This document shows, in pieces, positions 48,055-59,610 of a stretch of DNA of 64,000 bases. The notes beneath the pieces were generated by a model. That model ran no database searches. It worked only from the letters and a program-made list of their open reading frames with translations, and had not been told where the DNA came from. The stretch spans positions 2,418,001-2,482,000 of the forward strand of contig NC_064656.1 of assembly GCF_001723175.1 (NCBI RefSeq). Direction: 5' to 3'. Origin of the DNA: Penicillium oxalicum. Lineage: Eukaryota > Ascomycota > Eurotiomycetes > Eurotiales > Aspergillaceae. Position numbers and translations under genes: made by a program. Numbering within the stretch: the first letter of the stretch is position 1; every line of letters begins with the position of its first letter.

Positions 48055-48826
48055 TCAGACAATCCTGATATTAGAATGGAGGGTCCAGATTGATGCAACT
48101 GTCAGTGTCCCCGCTCCTTGTCGTCTATCGATAGACGTGGTTGAAGGCATCACAACGGGCTGAATCGATCTTTCTGGTAGTGGTGGTGTACATAATCTCA
48201 TTGGAAAGCGTTGTTCAAGTTCTGTGAAGAGAGTTGCAATCTTGCCGTGTATCCCCGTGTTGAATAGTTGGTGCCTGAAAGGAGTCTTGCAGGCGCATGT
48301 CTAGGGCTTATTGAATAGTTGAGACGTACCTTTGGAGAGAACTTTCCTAAGATTGTAGAAATTCACAGATATTCGTCTTCGACGGCAGAAAGCTTGAGTA
48401 CAATTTACAATCCTAACCGGGGTCTGGCAGATCCTGAGCCAGATAACAAATAAAATGAGCCGCTCAATCCTCGCCAATGAACAGGAAGGGTGCTGCGAGG
48501 CGACGCAGATCGGGCCGTTCGATTGCGGGGCACATGACCACATCATCTTGGCGAATGGATGACACCGCCTGCTTTATACGGCATGCCCCGGCATCGGAAT
48601 ATCAACTTGCCGGGGCTCAACGCCCAGCAATCGCGCCTTACTCAGAAATCCTTAAGTAATCTCTGCTTCCCTAGACATCTTGCTTACAGCATCTTCATTT
48701 GCTTACCTCATTCATCGGTCTACACGTCGAACTACCCACACCAGGAGTACCTGAGCGTTCAAAACAGTAGAATCAGAGTTAATCTTTGGGATTGCTATCA
48801 GTTAATACCAGTTTTAATTCCATTCA
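48055..48826. other. Spacer and kapC promoter
   Basis: No gene is seen. The interval carries the 3' flank of the TMEM16 gene and the kapC upstream region. Confidence 0.55.
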
Positions 48827-50180
48827 ATGCAGCCTGCGTTGGCACCAGCGCCGCATCCCAGTATGCAGAACCCTGCTCAGGTAAGCAATCCATCCTCGAC
48901 GCGTTTGTCATCAGGTCGATCATCCCGTGCCGATGTACATCAATCAGATAGGCACATGGTCTGATAGAAGACCTGCCCTGGAGAGCGACCTTGACCATGT
49001 TGCCCTGTCGCAGAGGACTTCTTGAGATTCGCCACGTCTCTCTGGACATTGCCGTCTCGCGTAGAAAATCTGTACTGACTTAAACCGATAGGACCATGCG
49101 GATCAGGGTATGTCTCATTGTATACTCTAGAAGGCTTCGCGTCATGGCAGTGCATATGAGCTGGAGTTTGAAGGGAACCTACAGACGGGCCCCGTTGAGC
49201 TCCTTTTGACTCCCGACGCGAATTTCTGGCGGGAATCCCATGACGCGTATCCATCACTAACTCACCACCTTGCTCAGTTCTTCATGACCAGCTGCTTGCT
49301 GCGCAGCAGCACATGCACCGTCCCCAGGGAGCTCCTGTTCAGCAACACCTGCAGCCCAACACCGGCGCTCCTCGAGATCAAGGCAACATTGACCCCGCCA
49401 TCTCAGGCGCCATGATGGCTGCTCCCCCTCAAACGCCGAACCCACCCCAGCAAGGTTCGCCTGAGGATGGTACGCCGAAGACCTATGGCAAGCGGGAATT
49501 GTCCACTTCCAAGCGTGCTGCTCAGAATCGAGCTGCCCAGGTATGTGTTTTACCTGGACTTGGACTGTGATGATGTGCGAACCCCTGCGTGACCAGCCAT
49601 CTGACTCGATGGATAGCGCGCTTTCCGTCAGCGAAAAGAGACGTACATTCGCAAGCTGGAAGAAGAAGTCAAAGGTGTCGACGGCCTGCGCGAGCAGATC
49701 AAGGCGCTTCTCCACGAAAATTACACGTTGCGAGATCACATCATCACCATGCAAAGTCGTTTGATCGACGCGTCCGTTGATGTTCCAGAGTTACCCCCCA
49801 ACATCGATCTCAGCCAACCACGGCACGATTTGTCATCAATGGGTGCTGCTGTTCTCCCCAGCACGGGCCCTGCAGTTCCAGTGCCACCTGCCAATGCCCC
49901 CCAGCAATCCCAACACACTTCTTCGGCCAATGAAGACATGAATTCCTTGAATCGGATTGCCGTTGCTGGTCTCGGCATGCGGAAACACCCAGACGAGAAT
50001 GCGTTTTTGACCAACACGTTCCAGCAGCACAATAATACCACGAACAACACCATCAACAGCTCCATCGCCAATACCAACAACGGCAATAGTAACAACAACA
50101 AGAGCCGGGATGAGACCCAACCAGAGGGCACTGAGGCTATCCCAAAACAGGAGGTTCATCATGGGTTGCCCATGGCTTAA
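48827..50180 (+). CDS. kapC: bZIP transcription factor KapC
   Basis: Four exons: 48827-48880, 49092-49107, 49278-49540 and 49617-50180, encoding 298 aa. The protein begins MQPALAPAPHPSMQ, the hallmark N-terminus of Aspergillus/Penicillium KapC, followed by DHADQVLHDQLLAAQQH across the 16-bp microexon. The basic region is KRAAQNRAAQRAFRQRKE, with Yap-type DNA contacts (N, A-Q, A-F-R). The leucine zipper follows through YIRKLEEEVKGVDGLREQI and LLHENYTLRDHI, and the last intron splits the basic region at the AAQ/RAF junction. C-terminal to the zipper is PELPPNIDLSQPR, then Gln/Pro-rich and Asn-rich low-complexity sequence. It should be a nuclear dimer; its targets are not known from this sequence. 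Confidence 0.92.
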
Positions 50181-53100
50181 GATCTTCCCTCTCAGACAGC
50201 CCTTCCTCCTTCGTTGCTACACTCTCACTTTCATCCCCGACTCGACGTTTTCAATCCTCGCGATATCCTCGTTTGTCTCCTTTCTCTCTGAACCTATGGC
50301 CGTTCCTTGCCCTTGGGGCCCGTGGCCTCGTATATTCCGATCCTTCTCTATCTGAACACCCCACTGTCTGTTTCAAAACATCCCCTACTCTTTCTCCTTG
50401 GTCTCACTTGTTTTTATCTCCTTCCTTTGTTTCCTTCTCTTTCTCTTTTCCTTCTGCTCTCCTCTTCGTGTTGAGGTGTTTGGCGTAGTATGAGTTTTGT
50501 CGGAACCTTCTTCCTGCGAACCTGTGGGATTGCCCGGTTTTTTTTCCCCCATTTCTCTTTTTTCCCTCCGAACAATATCACTGACTTTCTTCTTTTGTTT
50601 TCATCATATACTATGCTGGCCTTTGTCATATGATCTGTCGCCGATGGTGGCATGAAGAGGTTCTATAATCGGCTCTGGCCTTGGGTAGTCCAGCCCGGGT
50701 TGTAATAACTGGCGGCATAATATCACGGCGGGTGCTCCGTCCCGATTGCTGTAATTCACAGTCGCCATTTAGAGTTGAGATTCGAGAGACCTTTCACATG
50801 TGGAATGCATGCATGAGTGCAGTCTACCCCAAGGGCAAGCCACCACCGCCAAACCAAATGAGGTGCCTCCACCCGCCACGAGAGACTTTCGGACATCCCG
50901 CCTTTTATTGCAGTAGGGACCAGCCTGGTAGAGGTGGAGCGGATGACTTGCAAACCTTGCAGCCACTGCACTTGCTGATTTTTCATCCAGAGATCCTCGT
51001 CAGGCAATTACCTATCAGATGGAATTACATTCAAATTAAGAAGCGAAGAGTCTGACTATCAATCAATAAGGACAATGGATTGGGGATCAATCGATTATAG
51101 ACCTGGTTTCTGGAGGAGGGAGGACTTCGGCTGGAGAAGCTAGCAAATAATGCTACCCCATTGGCCGCGGGTGAGTGCTCGCCTGCTTAAAGAAGTAGGT
51201 CGTAGGAGCAATGATCAGTAGAAGTAAGTACCTCCGGCGTGGTCACCCCGGAACCTCTGGTACTGGTACTGCTAGTGCTTAAACCTACCGTTCACTGACA
51301 CCCACTGTCGAAGGCCCATGAATGTCGAGATACTTCAGTGGTCAGGTACTATACTCATTTAGGAGTACTAGTACGACTGCCTGGGCTACACGATTGGATA
51401 GGCATTAGTCATGGCCCCATGGCCCTGGAGCCCCGGCCGGCAATCTCGGCTGAGCCTGCAGCCGGGCCCTCTCCAGATCCCGTGGACTTCTCTGCGCCGT
51501 TCCACCGGATGAACGTTCTCCAGGGGCGCCATCCCACCATCCCGCACTAAACCGCCTCTGAACCCATTCCACGAAGGGGGTCACTTGGGACTTGAGAAAC
51601 TGGAGAGGGTCCTAGATCGTTTGACGAATCAGGAAGGTCGCCCTGAGCTCGGCGAACAATGATCTGACCATCCTTGTCTTCCCTCTTGACTCGGTCCGGT
51701 CGTGCCAGTCCAGGTGCATACAACTCCTACAATATCCCCCCGGCTTGAAAGCCAAAGTGGCAAGTCATTCCAGAAGGTCTGCATGGTCTTGGCGCTTCGC
51801 ACTCTGCACTAGCACCCTCTACCTACAGCCATTATGGCCAACGGTAGCACAGAGTCCATAGGCCACGGGCTTTTACCGATGGCCCGAAGGCATGCCGCAG
51901 TTGACCGAAGCGGCGGACTCTCGAGCCCCGGCCCAGAGCCATGGCCTCTGCGCCGTGAAAGAGACGGAGACGGTACCAAGTCGCTCGGACCGTGTTCGAT
52001 CCCTTGCTGCCGTATAGTGACATAAAAGAATCTGCTCGTGGAGGCGAGCTGTACGCCCAAGAGGATCCAGGAAGGGAGCAATGTCCCATTGAAGTACAGT
52101 GTGATCATAAACCGCGAGAGGCAAGTAAATGGCAACAATATCTATATTGTGTTTGGGCACACTCCATCGATTCCAGTTGCCCAGAGCATGTACCGGGGAT
52201 CGGCGCCTTCAGCTTCTCGTGAGGGAATTTGAAGATTTCAATAGTGGGCTTCCATCCCCATTTTGGCGATTCGAGACGACGAGGCCACACCTTGTGTCAA
52301 AGTGCCTAATTTAAGTTTTTTTTTTTTCCGTTTTTTTATGGATCCCCTCCTCGTTGTAGCCAACTCTCCGATGTCTCTACGGTTCATTTCCATTTTCCGA
52401 TTCTTCTCCCTAGCCATCGTTCCGACTCATTCACAGGATTTCTCTCCGTAATTCCTTTCCTTTCACTCACTACCATTCTCGCGCTCATTCTCGAGAGACG
52501 TTGCCGTGCCATATCCAATGGAGAGATGAACGGTCGATTGACCTCGCATGCGACTACTGCGGAGAAGAACGGGGCACGCTCGTCTTGAATCCACCGGGCT
52601 CCTCTTTGCAACCCCTCCGCACTTTTCGCCGCAGTCTCGCCAGCCCTGCCCGGTTTTGCCTGCGTCTCCGTGCAATTTTCCCTTTTCCACTTGACCCTCT
52701 TCCAATTGACTAGGGCGCGGTGATTGTTGGATCCTCTCCTTGCTCAAACTGGTGTCTGTCGTCACTCGCACCCTGTCTCGCAATTCTTCCATCTCGCACG
52801 GGTCGAACAACGTCCGCGGTCTCCCATCTGCATCGAACAACGCCGGCCTCTTCCCGCCGACCGCAGCAGCAGAGACCAACCGAGGCTGCCGCGGGAGATC
52901 GCCGCTTTTGCAACGCAAGAAGGAATACCCCTTCCAAAGTGCCGCCAACTGCGACGTCAGCAGGCTCAAAGTTCCCCAAGATACGACAGCACTTTTCGAA
53001 AAGACCCTACCCAAGGCTCAACGGAAAATTCCATCGCACCCCGGATCGCTCTCCTCCCTCGCCTTCCGCGCGCTCCCATCTTTCAATCGGCTCTCCGTCA

Positions 53101-53391
53101 CTCTGGCCCGTCGCCACAATCTTCGCGCTCGGAATCCTTCACTCATCTGATCCTGTCGGATTTCGTGGCATCCGCCCGGATGCTTTGACTCGAAAGGAAT
53201 AAGAAAACAACAGGGAATCGGATCATGGCGGTGAAATTGGCTCACGCGCAAACTTCTTCACCCAAATCGCCCTATCTCAGGTCCAGATTACGCCCGTCGC
53301 CCGCAGACGACCGATCGCTTCCGGTATAGCATTTGCGACAAGACCCTTTCCACCCACTTGCCCTTGCGCTTACGCGTAAGTTGCCCTGATC
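50181..53391. other. Gene-poor region between kapC and the seven-TM gene
   Basis: About 3.2 kb without a convincing gene. The plus strand is very pyrimidine-rich at 50180-50610 (kapC 3' flank) and again at 52310-52740, including T12 at 52316-52327 and T7 at 52331-52337. From about 52740 to 53150 all three forward frames are open. I read the right part as promoter and a long leader of the seven-TM gene. Confidence 0.5.
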
Positions 53392-54396
53392 ATGGGTGCC
53401 GGAGTCCTGGATGAACCCCCCGATGGGCTGATCGGCGGCTATACGGGGGGCTCCATAACCGTACGCATATTTATGATCGTCTTTTCTTCTATTGCTCTTT
53501 ACAATGCGCTCGAGCTTGTGATTCTGCTCTTCCTCACATTTCAGACCTACTCGGGTCTCTACTTCTGGACCTTGTTCATCTCTGTGGTCCTTGGGGTCAT
53601 CCCCCATACAGTTGGATATATTTTGGAATTTTTTGCGCTGGCCCCGCTGTGGTTGTCCCTCGTCATTTCCACGATTGGATTTTATGCCATGGTGCCCGGT
53701 CAATCTGTGGTGTTGTATTCACGACTTCACTTGGTGGTGCAGAGTCAGCGGGTGCTGCGTTTTGTGTTGTGGTTGATCATTATCGACTCGATTCTGCTCC
53801 TGGTGCCGACCACAGTCCTCACGTTTTCCACCGCCTATGTCAGTACAAAACCGTTCATCCGTGGTTACAATGTTATAGAGCGGCTGCAACTTGCTTGGTT
53901 TTGCGCCCAGGAGTTTGTGATCTCGGGTATCTACATCATCGAAACCGTCAAAATGCTTCGCTTGATGCCGAACAAAGACCATCGGCGGACGAAGATCATG
54001 TATGAACTGTTGACGATCAACGCTGTGATCATTCTACTCGATGTCGCCCTGTTACTGGTCGAATACATCGGCTACTACTCGCTCCAGACGACTCTCAAAC
54101 CTATGGTCTACAGCATCAAGCTGAAGCTCGAGTTCGCCGTCCTGGGCAAGCTTGTCTCTTTAGTCCAGACCCAGCGGTCCCAGCCTACCTCCTTGGAGCA
54201 TGATGATTACCCCAACTTTGTGGATCCCACGCAGATCACCACAGATGTCACACATGCCGCCCCCGTTGAAAATACCCGAACGCGCCGGTCCATGCCGTGG
54301 AACGTGATCTCAATGGAGAGTCTCCCGTCGTCAGAACAACGGATCAGACCATCGACAAGATCGCGGCGGTCAAGTGATGCCGGAAACCACGCGTGA
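53392..54396 (+). CDS. Seven-TM integral membrane protein of unknown function
   Basis: A single exon encodes 334 aa. Seven hydrophobic segments lie at about residues 23-50, 57-80, 85-108, 121-146, 163-187, 203-227 and 235-255. A polar, Ser/Arg/Thr-rich cytosolic-looking tail follows. There is no cleavable signal peptide. Short signatures include GYTGGSITVR near the N-terminus, VVLYSRLHLV after helix 3 and RRTKIMYELLTINAVII before helix 6. These are typical of an uncharacterised fungal family of seven-helix proteins (DUF7703-like, from memory and not checked). The fold resembles a receptor in topology only. No ligand, G-protein contact or enzymatic motif is evident, so I do not assign a function. 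The start at 53392 follows a pyrimidine-rich leader and directly precedes conserved-looking sequence. Confidence 0.8.
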   Translation: MGAGVLDEPPDGLIGGYTGGSITVRIFMIVFSSIALYNALELVILLFLTFQTYSGLYFWTLFISVVLGVIPHTVGYILEFFALAPLWLSLVISTIGFYAMVPGQSVVLYSRLHLVVQSQRVLRFVLWLIIIDSILLLVPTTVLTFSTAYVSTKPFIRGYNVIERLQLAWFCAQEFVISGIYIIETVKMLRLMPNKDHRRTKIMYELLTINAVIILLDVALLLVEYIGYYSLQTTLKPMVYSIKLKLEFAVLGKLVSLVQTQRSQPTSLEHDDYPNFVDPTQITTDVTHAAPVENTRTRRSMPWNVISMESLPSSEQRIRPSTRSRRSSDAGNHA

Positions 54397-54906
54397 CTAG
54401 CTCGGGTTGCTCACGATACTGGAGAGGAGCTGTCTTTATCCTCCACAAGTGATGCATCCTACATTCGCATTTCCACCCCTTCATAAAGGGGCCCAATCAT
54501 CTGTCTCCTTCCTCCATTTTGATCCAAACGATTCAAAGTCTGCCAGATACAACGCTCTTCCAACATCAACCTTTGACTGCCTTCATGACCGCTTTCATCC
54601 TCACCGCACACCGTATCAAGACTGGCCGACGAAACAACAATACCCCCTTTTCTCTGTCTATAACATTTGACCCGCGCCGTGCACCTACTATCCTCTTCAC
54701 TTAAATGCCTTCTCTACGTACCCACTCAACCTCCCCGAGAACAAACCAGCCTGGGCGAGGAATTCTTCCATGTCTAATCACTATACCCAAAGAATAGGCT
54801 CACAATGCCTTAATCTATGTATAATACTTCATTCATCAAAAGATATAAACATACCTCAATTTATCATTGAACATTCATCGTATACACAAGGTTGAACTCG
54901 ACAGCG

Positions 54907-54918
54907 CCCCCCCCCCCC
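54907..54918 (+). repeat. Poly-C tract (C12)
   Basis: Twelve consecutive C lie in the gene-poor region downstream of the seven-TM gene. Confidence 0.9.
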
Positions 54919-57542
54919 TACTGGTCGTGAGGTTCGAAGCTGGTGAAGAGCATGTATCGACGAACAGCTTTCACTCTTCAACACATGAGCCGTCCTACTA
55001 GCGCGTGTACAACGAGCCTTTCCATCTGAGAATATCTTACAATCACGGAGGTATCACACACCTTCAAGTTGAAAATCTACCATTTGTACACCGCCGTTGA
55101 ACTTTTGTCAGCCTACTTAACTGTCAATGGTCGTGACTGTTGTGGAAGTCGAGTGGCTACTCGGGTCATGGAATCCCATGACATGAAGAATGTTATCCGT
55201 CGACAGTGTGAAATCAGAATGCATCCTACCTACCTGAAATCCAGACTTGATGGTGAGAGCTGCCTGAGAAGTGATCCTCGTGGACGTTGTTTGGCTGATG
55301 CGTATTAGAAGGACTACCACCCGCCTAGTTATTTCGTGTCGCACCTCTAGTACCGACCTAGGCAGCACTCAATATCTCATCTATCAAAAAAGAGTATGTT
55401 GTACCTTGTGGCACTGCCAATGCTTTTGGTCTTGAGGCGCCGAGTTTAGGAGAATTGGAAAGACTGGAACGTCCATTCTTGGTCCTGTTAGAGTGAGTAC
55501 TGTAGGTAGGGACTTTACAGATGTTTGTTTCGTCTTACGTTGCACATACTAACTCTCTATCTCATTCTTCCGAGTCGCACGTATTCTTAGCTCCCGTATG
55601 GCTTTCGAGTGTACTCATGTAAGCTCACGATGTCTTTTAAACAGCAGCACAAAGCACATGATGCCTAGAGATTTCCCCGCAACTTTCTACCATAGAGCGG
55701 CTTTCTTAACAAATCTGATACCACAAACCTCGCAGAGGAATCGGAGGTGAACTGGTAGCCCTGTCTGGCGGGGTCTAAATTCACATTTGGTTGGAACAAA
55801 AGCATACACCTCACTCTAATGGTCCCATATTCCGATTGGAGCAGACCGACCGTTGTGGAACGATTCTCTGTTGGTTTCAAATGCTATCCCGTCCATACTC
55901 CTGACACGTCGGGATCATTTTGCCGAGCCCCTGCCTAGCTGAAAACCAAGTCGGAGATATCCATACTCTCTGGAGTACTAGCGCGGTCGACGCGGAAATT
56001 ATCGCCGTGCAATCATGATCAATGGAAGTACGGCCCCCGCGGTGAGACCGCGATCGGCATGGATTCGTGGACGTGGAATTCTATCACATGAATTCCTTGA
56101 TCTGCAAGCGCCAGACCTTTGAATCGCGGAAATTTGAACATGGATGATTGTTCAAATCGTCCTTCTTTTTCCAGATCCAATGCATGTCTTTTGATGGCAT
56201 GTGGAACATCAAAATTCACTGGCTTGGTTGAAGCCCGTAAGCTTGAGCCGTAGGGTTCAAGCCCGCCCCCCCTCCCCCCATGTGAAAAGAAGGTATAGAC
56301 GCGCTCTGAGGACAAGCGAGAGGACTGAAACCTGGCGACTCAGATGTCGCGATTCCAGCCACTAGTGAGTAATCGGTCGGGGGATGACCGTTGCGGTGAG
56401 AATAGAAAAAGATGACTTGACACCTTGGCTGATCGACGTTGTGTCCGTCCACATCCAGCTGGGTATATAAGGCTCAATCGCTCATCAAACTGGCTCATGG
56501 GACAGCATTATTTGAGCGGTTGACTTTTTTGAATTTCTGACTCTTTCGATTCAAATCATTTCAAATTTTGTATACCTGTAAATAAATTGTTGTCCTACTG
56601 GAACGAGAATCGGTGGCGAGCGTGCCCTATAACTAGGCTAGGCAACGAAGATCTCGTCGCATGTGAAATCTCCTTGTAGCTTGTGGTAATTAAATTGTGG
56701 AGTGCTTGGTAAGGGAATTGGAAGCCTTGAGAGAGAAAAGAAAAGGTTGAATAGTGGAACTCGAACAGTGGTTTCGGCAAGGATCTTAAGCTGTACAATT
56801 CGAGTTTTGTGTCGGCTACCTACTGAAGGTATGATTCAATATTGATGACCCGGTCAAACCTTTCGTAGACAAGATAGGACGAGAACATCTGTGAGCAGTG
56901 CAATATAACCCGACATGGCACATACTGCACTCTGCAGCCACATCCTCAACCTACCGGCATCAGCCGCTAGTATATACTTTTCAGTGAGATGTCACCCCTA
57001 CAACGGTATCCCGTTCTCTCTTCCTGACTATCGAAGCCATACCACGAGTTTACAGACAGTGGCGCTCCAAGCGTTCCTGAATTCTGAAACCATGGTCAGG
57101 TACGTTAGGTTTTTCTATCGTCTCCAGCGGTTATTCGAAAGGCCCCGCATTGAATGATACTACTGTGTGGTCTGCTGGAAGGTACATGAACGCGAGGCCT
57201 AAAGGGTCCCTACCGATACAGGACCCAAAGGGCCCTGGTATGTCGTATTGCTAATTTCCAGTGTATCTGATGCCCAATGTAGCTTCAGAGAGGGCCGGAA
57301 ACCAACAACGTCCCCCTTGGAATAGTCCGGATGTCCATGCTCAAATTGGTGGTCAAAATCATTAAACTCAGACAGGAGGTGAATGACGTCATCTATGATT
57401 CACCCTCGGCAGGAGCTATGGCCCTCGAGTGGCACCTTTCTGCCTTGCTTGTCAGGCATGAGGGCTTAACCGCCACACTGCTCAGGTCCTTACTCCGCAG
57501 TGTCATCAATTTTGATGCCCCTGTAGGGACTTGTAGACTATG

Positions 57543-58748
57543 TACTGTAACTAGTACCAAGTGAGTAATACAGTAGTATGGCTGATGAGATGGATCGGTG
57601 TAACCTACTTGGGTTGTTTTTACGTATCATGTAGTCTCTCATCCCCTGCTCCACGAGTTTGTAGTCCCAATGACGTGTCGTGCGTATCGTAATCCAATCG
57701 ATTCCACGACCAAGGCAGAAGGTCCCGGGATGACCGTTGTCAAGTGGACAGGCTCTCGGTGTATATATTATTATAGACCGTTGAGGAACAAGACTTCCGC
57801 TGGAATGATCCCGGCCTGGTAAATCGCAGATGAATTTGTGGCTTGCACATTCTCTGTAAATAATTTGTGGCGCATGCGCTCGGCCCACAACTATCCCCCT
57901 CGCCTCCACCCGGTCAGCCCATTTGCCCAATCATTTCATGGAGCTCCCCCGTCGCTCGAACTGGAGGCGCAGGCCGTTGCTGAACGCTTACAGGTCGGAC
58001 GTGATGCCGGGGGCGGATGTCGAGGACAGAATTGTCCGATGATCTGCTTACCCTCGCCACACATTTCGCAGCGGACCAGCGGTACCGAAGATGTGGTCGC
58101 CCAACTTCAATACGGGAAAAAAAAATCTTTATTTACAGTAGTCCTGATATTTACAGTACACCTGATCTGTGTGACTTTCACACGAATACCTGCGCTGTAG
58201 CCCAGCCACAAGTGGAAGTGGTTTTTTTTTTCTGTTTGTTGTATCACCTGACTGTCCATGTAAATACATATGTACTGATTTCTTTTATGTTTATCGGTTA
58301 CTGTACACTTCCAGTACTGCTCTGTCAGATCAATTCGATCCCCTTCTTCGTACCGGACTTCACTTCACCTCTCGGTGATATACAAAATCCGACAGCCTCT
58401 GTGGCGGTTTCCTCCCGGTTGCTGCGGGCTGTCGGGCTCCAGTTTCTCTCTCCATTCTCCCCATTTTGTGGATCCCACCACCGAACAAGCCATCGATGCA
58501 TGGTCTCGGTTGCGCCGTCTCTGTTCGATTCAACGGTGCCACTCCCGTCCTGCACTGGCTGAAACCTCCAAGTCGTTCGTACTCTGGGGCCACCGCCTAA
58601 CTGACGGTGTTCAGTGGTCTTTAGACCCTCTGAACTCTTTTGGAATCCCTATTCGGATATCGATCGGCCTTGAATCCCTGACAGTAACACCCTCAGTAAG
58701 CAGTAGTGAACATACTGTACGAGTGTAGAATGTATCCTGTATACTGTA
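57543..58748. promoter_or_regulatory. Cluster of TACTGTA/TACAGTA heptamers upstream of fphA
   Basis: Seven copies counted by eye: 57543-57549, 57569-57575, 58134-58140, 58152-58158, 58299-58305, 58713-58719 and 58742-58748. At even base composition about 0.15 would be expected in 1.2 kb on both strands. The two forms are reverse complements, so the sites lie in both orientations. They could bind a transcription factor acting on fphA, or be remnants of a degenerate repeat. No known factor is assigned. Confidence 0.4.
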
Positions 58749-58775
58749 TTCTGTTCAGTGTCCACGGTGCATCCT

Positions 58776-58802
58776 GTACAGCAAGTCCCGTACAGCAAGT
58801 CC
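58776..58802 (+). repeat. Two direct copies of GTACAGCAAGTCC
   Basis: Thirteen-base copies lie at 58776-58788 and 58790-58802, a period of 14. A second short direct repeat, ATTTACAGTA, lies at 58131-58140 and 58149-58158 (period 18). Confidence 0.8.
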
Positions 58803-58982
58803 TGATCCAGGAACTGGGTCGCTCGATCAAACTCGCTTGGCTGCGACCTCTTTCTCTTCCTTTTTTTCATCCATCTCCCTTTTGGTCATCGGAAAGATTC
58901 AGAGCTCCAGAATCCAGAATCAGCCTTGACGGAACTAAGATTTTCACGTTTTGCGCTGGTGGTTGTGTAGCGGTTGGAGTAA

Positions 58983-58994
58983 CCCCCCCCCCCC
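58983..58994 (+). repeat. Poly-C tract (C12)
   Basis: Twelve consecutive C, about 620 bp upstream of the fphA start, inside pyrimidine-rich sequence. Confidence 0.9.
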
Positions 58995-59349
58995 TCTTTC
59001 CCTCCGAGGGACATTTTTCTCCTCTCTCCACCTGATCTGGTCCTGTCAGGTTGCTCCAGATCGCCAACTCAACCACTCCCTCGGGAATCCCATTTCGCTT
59101 CACTTGCTACAACCCACCCCTCCTCCTCCGTGAAAAATAAAATTCATCAGTCATCCTACTTTGGTACCTCCTGTCGTCTGGTCCGCCATCCGAGTTTCGC
59201 CTCCCTCGGTGGATGCTAGTTCCCTGGTTCCATGAGTCGGCTTGCAGAGATCCATCTTTGCCGTCCACAGCATTCCCACCCTCACCTAATCATCTCCTAG
59301 GCATGCGACAACAAGTGACGACGTGCTGCGAGCTGGACTGAACAAACCA

Positions 59350-59365
59350 CCCCCCCCCCCCCCCC
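59350..59365 (+). repeat. Poly-C tract (C16)
   Basis: Sixteen consecutive C, about 245 bp upstream of the fphA start codon. It is the longest homopolymer seen in the window and probably lies in the promoter or leader. Confidence 0.9.
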
Positions 59366-59610
59366 AATGTCCGGTGCCACAGATCGAATCCTTCATCAAC
59401 AACCTTTACGACCAACCTAGCTGAGTATAGCAATCCGGCCTGCACTCCTTTCGACCACACATCCCGAGCCGACCGACCACCCCGCCTTGCCTGCCATCCA
59501 ATTTATTTGCCGCCACCACTGCTTCTTGTCCACACCCTTCATCCGACGTCGGTCTTCGCGACGACGACGACGTCGCTTCTGCCGCCAAGCGACTCGATTC
59601 CGTCCCCAAT

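Larger units (their letters stand above)
54397..59610. other. 5.2-kb gene-poor region upstream of fphA
   Basis: This is the longest gene-free interval in the window. It contains C12 at 54907-54918, a C7TC6 patch at 56266-56279, T10 at 58222-58231, C12 at 58983-58994 and C16 at 59350-59365. It also has seven TACTGTA/TACAGTA heptamers between 57543 and 58748 and short direct repeats. Open frames up to about 180 codons occur (for example 58017-58562) but have no family features. The last 700 bp are pyrimidine-rich and probably form the fphA promoter and leader. Confidence 0.5.

Noticed and set aside
56221..56280. tRNA-like B box GGTTCAAGCCC
   Set aside because: No A box at proper spacing and no acceptor or anticodon stems could be drawn. 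A 6-bp hairpin (GCTTGA/TCAAGC) is all that pairs.
58017..58562. 181-codon open frame upstream of fphA
   Set aside because: It contains a homopolymer-coded Phe stretch and no family features. It overlaps the repeat-rich upstream region.
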